A DNA stretch of 64,000 nucleotides from the NCBI RefSeq assembly GCF_030812785.1, contig NZ_JAUSTJ010000001.1, positions 1,798,001-1,862,000 on the forward strand. Reading direction: 5' to 3'. The position numbers and the translations under genes are program-made. Origin of the DNA: Sphingomonas kyeonggiensis (GTDB taxonomy: Bacteria > Pseudomonadota > Alphaproteobacteria > Sphingomonadales > Sphingomonadaceae). Every line of letters starts with the position of its first letter. Positions within the stretch are counted from its first letter, which is position 1. Under the pieces are notes generated by a model. That model was given only the letters and a program-made list of their open reading frames with translations. It was not told the DNA's origin and did no database searches. Shown in pieces: positions 58,518-64,000 of the stretch.

Positions 58518-58724
58518 TCAGGCGGGCTTGGCACCCGCGGTGCCGCACTTCACGAACTTGCCCTTGGCGTCCTTGCAGCGAGTCGCCTTGGCAGGGGCGG
58601 CGGGCTTGGTCGCGCATTTCACGAACTTGCCATGCGCGTCGCGACACGGCGCGGCGGCGATCGAAGGCGAGGCTGCGGCGAGCATCGCGAGCGAGGCGCC
58701 GGCGACTATCAACTTCCTGAGCAT
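58518..58724 (-). CDS. Small exported protein with two C-x-D-A-x-GKFVKC repeats
   Basis: A 68-aa protein from ATG at 58724 (MLRKLIVAGASLAMLAAASP), with a signal peptide ending near PSIAAAP. The mature part contains CRDAHGKFVKC and CKDAKGKFVKC separated by a Lys/Ala/Pro linker: two 11-residue repeats, each with Cys at both ends. Basic and probably periplasmic; disulfides or metal binding possible. GGAGAAG lies upstream; an ATG at 58730 is also in frame. Short proteins of this kind are seen in sphingomonads, function unknown. Confidence 0.82.
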   Translation of the reverse strand: MLRKLIVAGASLAMLAAASPSIAAAPCRDAHGKFVKCATKPAAPAKATRCKDAKGKFVKCGTAGAKPA

Positions 58725-58954
58725 GGGCATCTTCTCCGTTGTGGAGCCTGGAAATTGCGCCCCGCCGGATGGCCCGCAGGTCTCCGCAGGATGAACTTTC
58801 CGCAATATTCGGTGCCTGGATGCTCGTTGCTCGATTCTATTATTTCGGCGCACGGGGAAAACATCCTGGCGCAGGGGCAATTGCACAGTGAGTGAGTGGG
58901 AATAAGCTGGCGACTCGTTGAGCGTGCTTTCCCCAGCTTGAGGGAGTTAAGCGA

Positions 58955-59485
58955 ATGCCCGAAAATGGCCTCTTCGATACGTCGCTTCCGACCCTGACGA
59001 TCTATGACCGTGCCGATCGTCCATCCCGCAATCTGCTAGCCCATGCCGGGCAGATCATCGAGCTTGGCGCCGGTGGCGGCGGGCGCAATCTCTGGGCCGC
59101 GCGGCTCGACGAGGCGGTGCGCCTGACCGAGCGCCCGGTGATCCTGGTCGCGCACGGCATCGGCTGCTTCGCCGTGACCTGGTGGGCGCGGCTCTCGCCG
59201 GCCTCCTATGTCGAGAAGGTGGCGGGGGCGGTGTTCGTCCGGCCGCTGGGATCGGTGGTCGGCGCTTCGCCCGAGCAGCTGTTCGCCGGGCCGCGGCTGC
59301 GCATCGCCTTCCCCTCGATCCTGGCCGACACCGGGGCGGATGCCGCGGCGCTGGCGCGGGACTGGGGCAGCCGCTTCCTCGATTCCTCGCCGCTGCGATC
59401 GATCGGCGAGCTGCTCGCCTCGCTGCGCGGCGATGCGGACGGGCAGCCGGAGACCGAACGCAGCCTGCTCAGCCTGGCGCGCTGA
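58955..59485 (+). CDS. RBBP9/YdeN-like serine hydrolase homologue lacking the nucleophile
   Basis: A 176-aa protein of the RBBP9/YdeN alpha/beta family (PF06821-like). The segment RPVILVAHGIGCFAVTWWAR aligns with the usual HSLGC elbow, but the nucleophilic Ser is Gly. VAGAVFVRPLGSV and ILADTGADAAALARDWGSRF are family-like. So it is probably not an active hydrolase, unless another residue takes over; a binding role is possible. AGGGAGTTAAGCG precedes the ATG. Confidence 0.78.
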   Translation: MPENGLFDTSLPTLTIYDRADRPSRNLLAHAGQIIELGAGGGGRNLWAARLDEAVRLTERPVILVAHGIGCFAVTWWARLSPASYVEKVAGAVFVRPLGSVVGASPEQLFAGPRLRIAFPSILADTGADAAALARDWGSRFLDSSPLRSIGELLASLRGDADGQPETERSLLSLAR

Positions 59486-59547
59486 GACACAAACGACTGG
59501 ATTTCTGCAGAGGTGCAGGCTAGGGGCCAATGCGCTGCCCCTGGGCG

Positions 59548-59660
59548 GCACCTCGCTATTTGGGGAGTAGCCAGCCGCGCACCTGCGCGGGCTCCCGCGT
59601 CAACATACTTGGCCGAGAGGCCATGGCGCGGGAGGGACGGGATCACCGTTCGGGCGAGAC
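59548..59660 (+). ncRNA. yybP-ykoY (Mn2+) riboswitch
   Basis: Contains the two conserved internal loop strands: GGGGAGTAGCC at 59562-59572 and CGTCAACATACT near 59598-59609, joined by a hairpin GCCGCGCACCTGCGCGGGC. An outer stem CTCGC (about 59552) with GCGAG (about 59654) is plausible for P1. It lies in the long leader of a UPF0016/GDT1 family gene, a known target of Mn-sensing yybP-ykoY RNAs. Confidence 0.85.
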
Positions 59661-59742
59661 CAATGGCGTCGCATCTCCGTCCTTGCCGGGCGGGGAGGTG
59701 CGATGTCGTTGGATTTCGCCTCCGTCCGGCCCGGAGTTCCTC

Positions 59743-60315
59743 TTGCTCGAAGCCCTGTTCAGCTCGACCGCGCTCGTCGCGCTCGCCGAGATCGGCGACA
59801 AGACCCAGCTGCTCGCCATCCTGCTCGCCACCCGCTTCAGGAAGCCGGTGCCGATCGTGCTCGGCATCCTGGTCGCGACGCTGGCCAATCATTTCCTCGC
59901 CGCGCTGGTCGGCTCCTCGGCTGCCGAGCTGCTCTCGGGCGCCTGGTTCCGCTATCTGATCGCGGCGTCGTTCATCGCAATGGGACTGTGGACGCTGATC
60001 CCGGACAAGATCGACGATCTAGAAGACAAGCCGGCGCGCTTCGGCGCCTTCCTGACCACGGCGATCGCCTTCTTCCTGGTCGAGATGGGCGACAAGACCC
60101 AGCTCGCCACCGTCGCGCTGGGCGCGAAGTTCCACAATGTCTGGGCGGTCACGGCAGGCACCACGATCGGCATGATGCTCGCCAATGTGCCCGCGGTGTT
60201 CCTGGGCAATGCGCTGCTGCAGCGCGTCCCGCTCAAGCTGGTGCACGGCATTGCCGCGGCGCTGTTCCTGGCCGCGGGCGCCTGGATGCTCGTCGAGACG
60301 GCGGGCTGGCTCTAG
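59743..60315 (+). CDS. mneA: UPF0016/GDT1 family manganese exporter
   Basis: A 190-aa membrane protein with the duplicated E-x-G-D-K-T/S motif: ALAEIGDKTQLLAILLATRF near residue 16 and VEMGDKTQLATVALGAKFHN near 110. Six helices. Start is TTG at 59743 (MLEALFSSTALVALAE), with GGAG six nt before; the frame upstream runs through the riboswitch and is not protein-like. Mn2+ export is known for bacterial members and fits the riboswitch. Its stop overlaps the convergent FixJ gene by four bases. Confidence 0.92.
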   Translation: MLEALFSSTALVALAEIGDKTQLLAILLATRFRKPVPIVLGILVATLANHFLAALVGSSAAELLSGAWFRYLIAASFIAMGLWTLIPDKIDDLEDKPARFGAFLTTAIAFFLVEMGDKTQLATVALGAKFHNVWAVTAGTTIGMMLANVPAVFLGNALLQRVPLKLVHGIAAALFLAAGAWMLVETAGWL

Positions 60316-60926
60316 ATCTCGCCCATCTCGGCGGTGAAGGTGACGCGCAGCGCCTCGGAGAGGCTGCGCGCGCCGAGCTTCTGCATCAGGTTGGCGCGGT
60401 GCACCTCGACCGTGCGCGGCGAGATGCCGAGATCATAGGCGATGGTCTTGTTGGGGAAGCCGGCCGCCAGCCCGTCCAGCACTTCGCGCTCACGCATCGA
60501 CAGGCTGGCGAGCTGGGTGCGCGCGGCGTCGGTGCGCGAGGCGCTGCTTCCCTCACAGGCGCGGCCGAAGGCAGTCTCGATCGCGCAGAGCAGCTGCTCG
60601 GCCTCGAACGGCTTTTCGAGGAAGTCGACTGCGCCGTTGCGCATCGCCTTCACTGCGATGGTGACGTCGCCATGCCCGGTCAGCACGATCACCGGCATGG
60701 TGACGCCGCGCGCGGCGAGCTGCTGCTGCACCTGCAGCCCGTCCATCTCGGGCATGCGGATGTCGAGCAGGATGCAGCCCTGCTCGGCGCTGCGCAGATC
60801 GCGCAGGAACGCGGCACCCGACGGCCAGGTGCGCACGGCATAGCCGGTGGTCTGCAGCATGAACCCGATCGAGTTCCGGACGCTTTCCTCGTCATCGATG
60901 ATGTGCACCAGACGCCGGTCGTTCAT
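60312..60926 (-). CDS. fixJ: FixJ-family response regulator
   Basis: A 204-aa regulator: MNDRRLVHIIDDEESVRNSI, phosphoacceptor Asp in CILLDIRMPEMDGLQVQ, Lys in DFLEKPFEAEQLL; LuxR-type HTH with LSMREREVLDGLAAGFPNKT and SPRTVEVHRANLMQKLGARS. ATG overlaps the FixL-like kinase stop (ATGA). FixLJ systems usually control respiration under low oxygen through FixK; no fixK gene is seen within the window. Confidence 0.93.
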   Translation of the reverse strand: MNDRRLVHIIDDEESVRNSIGFMLQTTGYAVRTWPSGAAFLRDLRSAEQGCILLDIRMPEMDGLQVQQQLAARGVTMPVIVLTGHGDVTIAVKAMRNGAVDFLEKPFEAEQLLCAIETAFGRACEGSSASRTDAARTQLASLSMREREVLDGLAAGFPNKTIAYDLGISPRTVEVHRANLMQKLGARSLSEALRVTFTAEMGEI

Positions 60927-62449
60927 TCAGACTGCTCCGTTTCCATGCGTGCGAGAGTGAAATGGAATGCCGTGCCGCCCTCGGGCCGCGCCTCGCTCCA
61001 GATCTTTCCGCCATTGGCCTCGACGATCGTCCGGCAGATGGAGAGGCCCAGTCCCATCCCGCCATGCTTGCTGCTGTTGAAGGCGCGGAAGAGATTCTCC
61101 GCGATTTCGGGTTCGATCCCGGGTCCCGTATCCGCCACGGTGACGCGGACATAGCCGCCGGGTTCCGGCTGGCTCGAAACGGTGAGGCGGCGGATCTCCG
61201 ATTCCCCCATGGCGTCCACCGCGTTGCGCATCAGGTTGATCAGCACCTGCTGCGTCTGGATCTTGTCGACCAGCACCTCGGCGCTCGCCCGGTCGATGAC
61301 GAAGCGGGTCTCGATCCCGCGCTCGCGCGCGCCGATCAGCGCCAGCTGCGACGCTTCCTCGACCAGCGCCTCGAGATCCTCGACGCTCTTCTCGCTATCG
61401 CCGCGCGCGACGAATTCGCGCAGCCGGCGGACGATGCCGCCGGCGCGCATCGCCTCGGCGGTCGCTTCGTCGAGCGCATGCTGGATGATCGGCAGGTTGG
61501 AGCGTTCGGCGACGCGCATCAGGTTGCCGGCGCCGCGGACATAATTGACCACCGCGGTGATCGGCTGGTTGAGCTCGTGCGCCAGGGTCGACGCCATGGT
61601 GCCCATCGCGCTGAGGCGCGCGGCATGGACCAGGTCGCCGCGAAGCTGCTCGATCCGCGCTTCGGCCTTCTGCTTCTCGGTCAGGTCGCGGATGAAGCCG
61701 GTGAACACGCGGACGCCATCGGTGACCGCCTCGCCGACCGAGAGCTCCATCGGGAAGGTCGAGCCGTCGCGGCGCTGGGCGATGACCACGGTGCGGCCGC
61801 GCCCGATCACCCGGCGCTCGCCGGTGGTGAGATAGCGGGCGACATAATCGTCGTGCCGGCCGCTGTCCTGGCGGGGCATCAGCCGGTTGATGTTGCTGCC
61901 GACCATCTCGGCCTCGGTGAAGCCGAACAGCCGCTCGGCCGCGGCGCTGAACGAGAGGATCCGGGCGTGCTCGTCGATCACGATCATCGCGTCGGGCACG
62001 GTGGCGAGGATCGAGCGGAACTGGTTCAGGCTCGCCCTGAGCTGCCGTTCGGCCTGTTGGTGCGCGCCGCTGGCGAGGATGGTCTGGCCGGCATGCGCCC
62101 TGGTGGCGAGCAGGAGGACCAGCCCGGCGCTGGCGAGGAAGAGCAGGAGATCGACGATGCTTTCCGGCGTGCCGTGCGGCGTCGCCAGGTTTTCCATGGC
62201 GATCGACAGGATCGTCGCGACCAGGCCCGGGAGCAGCCCGGCCAGCAAGGCCGCGACCAGCACGGCCAGGAGAAAGATCAGATATTGCGGCCGGTCGCCA
62301 AGCCAGGGATCGAGCAAGGCGCGCAGCGCGCCGGCGGCGGTTGCCGCAAGCAAGGCGAGGCCTATTCCTCCCCACCGCTTCTGGAACGCCCCGACGATCA
62401 TCTCAGACGGCAGTATCTCCCGACCTGCCGGAATGGCGGCCGCATGCAT
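60923..62449 (-). CDS. fixL: FixL-like PAS sensor histidine kinase
   Basis: A 508-aa kinase: N-terminal membrane domain of DUF4118 type with four helices (GLALLAATAAGALRALL; YLIFLLAVLVAALLAGLLPG; VDLLLFLASAGLVLLLATRA), PAS domain (about 145-265) with SGRHDDYVARYLTTGERRVI and DGSTFPMELSVGEAVTDG, HisKA (MGTMASTLAHELNQPITAVV), HATPase (NLMRNAVDAM, ADTGPGIEPEIAENLFRAF, GGMGLGLSICRTIVEANGGK). The RHD segment corresponds to the haem His region of FixL, so oxygen sensing is possible but not proven by sequence. Confidence 0.93.
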   Translation of the reverse strand: MHAAAIPAGREILPSEMIVGAFQKRWGGIGLALLAATAAGALRALLDPWLGDRPQYLIFLLAVLVAALLAGLLPGLVATILSIAMENLATPHGTPESIVDLLLFLASAGLVLLLATRAHAGQTILASGAHQQAERQLRASLNQFRSILATVPDAMIVIDEHARILSFSAAAERLFGFTEAEMVGSNINRLMPRQDSGRHDDYVARYLTTGERRVIGRGRTVVIAQRRDGSTFPMELSVGEAVTDGVRVFTGFIRDLTEKQKAEARIEQLRGDLVHAARLSAMGTMASTLAHELNQPITAVVNYVRGAGNLMRVAERSNLPIIQHALDEATAEAMRAGGIVRRLREFVARGDSEKSVEDLEALVEEASQLALIGARERGIETRFVIDRASAEVLVDKIQTQQVLINLMRNAVDAMGESEIRRLTVSSQPEPGGYVRVTVADTGPGIEPEIAENLFRAFNSSKHGGMGLGLSICRTIVEANGGKIWSEARPEGGTAFHFTLARMETEQSE

Positions 62450-62601
62450 TGGAAACTTGAATCACAAGCGCCGAATGGACACGCCAACTGGTGAGTCGGA
62501 GAGAGTTGATCATTGCGACCGGGTAATCCGGCTGGCCGACAAGTTCACACCCGTGAAAATACAGTGGTTAATGTGCTGGTGTGCGAAAGCCGGGCAAGGC
62601 A

Positions 62602-62642
62602 TTGGACTTTCAGGCCCATCTACATTATGTACCGGTCATTAT
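62602..62642 (+). promoter_or_regulatory. Promoter and operator of the TetR gene at 62641
   Basis: TTGGAC (62602-62607), 17-bp spacer, TTATGT (62625-62630), then TACCGGTCATTAT (62630-62642), which overlaps the expected transcription start and the ATG. A near-identical TACCAGTCAGTAT is at 63430-63442. Indicates autoregulation and a nearly leaderless mRNA. Confidence 0.6.
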
Positions 62643-63252
62643 GGAAATCACTGCCTGCCATGCCGCCAAGGGGCGCCCCCGTGAATTCGACACCGACTCG
62701 GCGTTGACCGCGGCGCTGCGCGTCTTCTGGACCAAGGGTTATGAAGGCGCCTCGCTAAGCGATCTGACCGAGGCGATGGGTATCACCCGGCCGAGCCTTT
62801 ATGCCGCTTTCGGCAACAAGGAAGCGCTCTTCAGGAAGACGCTCGACCTCTATCAGCGCGAGAAGCTCGACTATATGGGCAAGGCGCTCGATGCGCCGAC
62901 CGCGCGGGGCGTGGCCGAGCGGCTGCTGACGGGCGCGCTCGAGATGCAGATGAGCTCGTGCGACCCCAAGGGCTGCATGGGCGTGATCAACTCGGTCGCC
63001 TGCGGCACCGAGGCCGAGTCGATCCGGGCCGAAGTGCTCAAGCGCGGCGCGACCGTGAAGCAGGGCCTGATCGACCGGTTCGAGCGCGCGAAGACCGAGG
63101 GCGACCTGCCCGCCGACACCGATGTGATCGGGCTAACCGCCTATCTGACCGCGCTGCTCCAGGGCATCGCGCTGCAGGCCGGTGGCGGCACCTCCTGCGC
63201 CGACCTCAAGGCGCTGATCGACACCAGCCTTTCCTGCTGGCCGAGCAAGTGA
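62641..63252 (+). CDS. TetR family transcriptional regulator
   Basis: A 203-aa repressor: GRPREFDTDSALTAALRVFW, HTH SLSDLTEAMGITRPSLYAAF near 40-60, GNKEALFRKTLDLYQREK. The C-terminal domain has several cysteines (SSCDPKGCMGVINSVACGT), which could sense thiol-reactive compounds. ATG at 62641 lies within its likely operator. The shared motif upstream of the gene at 63672 suggests that it controls that gene too. Confidence 0.92.
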   Translation: MEITACHAAKGRPREFDTDSALTAALRVFWTKGYEGASLSDLTEAMGITRPSLYAAFGNKEALFRKTLDLYQREKLDYMGKALDAPTARGVAERLLTGALEMQMSSCDPKGCMGVINSVACGTEAESIRAEVLKRGATVKQGLIDRFERAKTEGDLPADTDVIGLTAYLTALLQGIALQAGGGTSCADLKALIDTSLSCWPSK

Positions 63253-63260
63253 TGTGGACG

Positions 63261-63337
63261 TCATCCCGGCGAAAGCCGGGATCTCGTGCCGCTGACAGTC
63301 CGCTTGCCGCCTGAGATCCCGGCTTTCGCCGGGATGA
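63261..63337. repeat. Inverted repeat with 25-bp arms (CATCCCGGCGAAAGCCGGGA type)
   Basis: Arms 63261-63285 and 63313-63337 are perfect reverse complements (TCATCCCGGCGAAAGCCGGG... ), 27-bp centre. Arm core CCCGGCGAAAGCCGGG is a relative of the CCCCGGCGAAGGCCGGGG element. Starts 8 bp after the TetR stop, so it may also act as its terminator. Confidence 0.9.
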
Positions 63338-63380
63338 CAGGCGACCCGTCAAACTTTTTTCTCACCCGTCTCGACAAAAA

Positions 63381-63443
63381 ATACCGAGCGGTATAAAAAG
63401 TCCCTTGACGCAACGCAGCACGATTTCTATACCAGTCAGTATA
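63381..63443 (+). promoter_or_regulatory. Promoter with two TetR-type palindromes upstream of the gene at 63672
   Basis: ATACCG-AG-CGGTAT (63381-63394) lies upstream of TTGACG (63405-63410), 17-bp spacer, TATACC (63428-63433). The palindrome TATAC-N6-GTATA (63428-63443) covers the -10. The following 228 bp to the ATG at 63672 form a long leader with a CGCAGAC/GTCTGCG hairpin (63539-63558) and no supported gene. Confidence 0.7.
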
Positions 63444-63671
63444 GAAATGAGGGAAGTTGCCGAAGCGAGGGAATGGGACTGGGGTCCTAGCCCGAAACTC
63501 CAGCAGCGCTGAATTTGGACAGGACCGGGACGGTGCGCCGCAGACACATGCGTCTGCGCGAAGGCCTCGTCTCGTGCCGGTTGAGGATGACCGGAAATGC
63601 TCGCGGAAACAGCTCCGCGCGGCACGGGGAGGTTTTGCCTTCCGCCGGGCAACAAGCAGGAGGAGACGATC

Positions 63672-64000
63672 ATGGCCTATCTCAACTTTTCCGCGCTCGA
63701 GGGGCGCCCGGTCATGGCGCCTGCCGATGTCCTCCCGGTCACCGGCTTCTCCGCGCTCGAATGGCAGGTCGTCGCGATCGCGCAGCACGACCGGCTGGCG
63801 AGCCTCGAGAAACCCGGCCGCCTCTCGGTGGCGCTGGGCATGATCTTCGGGGGTGAGAGCCCCAATCCCAAGCTTGCGGATCTCAAGCTGGAGGCGCTGC
63901 GCCGGATGTCGGTGCTCGCCTGGCACAAGGGCTATGCCGTGCCGCGTCACGAGATCCGCGCCTTCCACGAAGCGGGCTTCACGCCCGACCAATATGAAAC
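63672..64000 (+). CDS. Unknown protein, N-terminal 109 residues (runs off the window)
   Basis: ATG at 63672 after AGGAGGAGACGATC, a very strong ribosome binding site. The visible part MAYLNFSALEGRPVMAPADV ... FSALEWQVVAIAQHDRLASL ... LEALRRMSVLAWHKGYAVPR ... FHEAGFTPDQYE is soluble and mostly helical. No family recognised. It has its own promoter with TetR-type palindromes and a long leader, pointing to tight control by the upstream TetR protein. Confidence 0.8.
   Translation, partial: MAYLNFSALEGRPVMAPADVLPVTGFSALEWQVVAIAQHDRLASLEKPGRLSVALGMIFGGESPNPKLADLKLEALRRMSVLAWHKGYAVPRHEIRAFHEAGFTPDQYE

Noticed and set aside
10267..63337. CRISPR-like repetition of the palindromic elements
   Set aside because: The elements are dispersed single inverted repeats kilobases apart, with no regular spacers and no cas genes.

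Overview
The window looks like chromosomal DNA of a high-GC alphaproteobacterium of the Sphingomonadales, most likely Sphingomonas or a close relative. This is inferred from gene style: a NasT/NasS-controlled nitrate cluster, a 916-aa GlnD, SWFGD/DUF2171 stress protein, large TonB receptors, GTG/TTG starts, ATGA-type gene overlaps and many palindromic intergenic repeats. No phage, transposase, CRISPR array or rRNA was seen; one tRNA gene is present.

Layout. 1-7942 (minus strand) is an assimilatory nitrate/nitrite cluster: nasT, nasS, then a leader with an antitermination-type hairpin and a terminator, narK, an alginate-export-type outer membrane protein, nirB, nirD and the start of nasA. 8013-9637 holds a small ORF with a hairpin-buried ribosome binding site, rdgB and rph. 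9743-12022 has a lipoprotein, hrcA and grpE. 12213-15908 carries a TetR/SDR divergent pair, a DUF1003 protein, a protein behind a likely Fur box, and a ferredoxin-NADP reductase. 16108-19659 is glnD plus two small genes. 19865-24174 (minus) is thrS, a YnfA-type protein, a GNAT, infC (probable AUA start) and a GH16 glucanase. 24445-29648 includes a methyltransferase gene with an in-frame palindromic repeat, an aldo/keto reductase, and a divergent LdcA/Mpl pair for peptidoglycan recycling. 29797-32275 has a membrane protein/XRE/hydrolase operon and the SWFGD protein; tRNA-Ala(CGC) follows.

32780-43988 looks like a malonate uptake and activation locus (matB, gntR, madL, madM) next to a TonB receptor, an SDR and a two-component system with a periplasmic propeller sensor. 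44146-54075 is an accessory block: two FixJ/REC regulators and a PAS kinase, then a tightly packed plus-strand run with three paralogous NAD(P)-binding proteins, an AhpD-like protein, a mini histidine kinase, a beta-class GST and hydrolases. 54095-58348 (minus) is an iron set: TonB siderophore-type receptor behind a Fur-like box, DUF3649, PepSY and DUF3325 proteins. 58518-60315 has a small Cys-rich secreted protein, an RBBP9-like protein lacking its serine, and a yybP-ykoY manganese riboswitch ahead of a TTG-started UPF0016 exporter. 60312-62449 is a FixL/FixJ-like pair; 62641 to the end is a TetR gene and a partial unknown gene sharing an operator motif.

The regulatory RNA content is the most striking part: an ANTAR-type attenuator, a Mn riboswitch, a ribosome-site-sequestering hairpin and a non-AUG infC start. 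The best candidate for an undescribed system is the two-component plus NAD(P)-binding/GST/AhpD block at 44146-54075.
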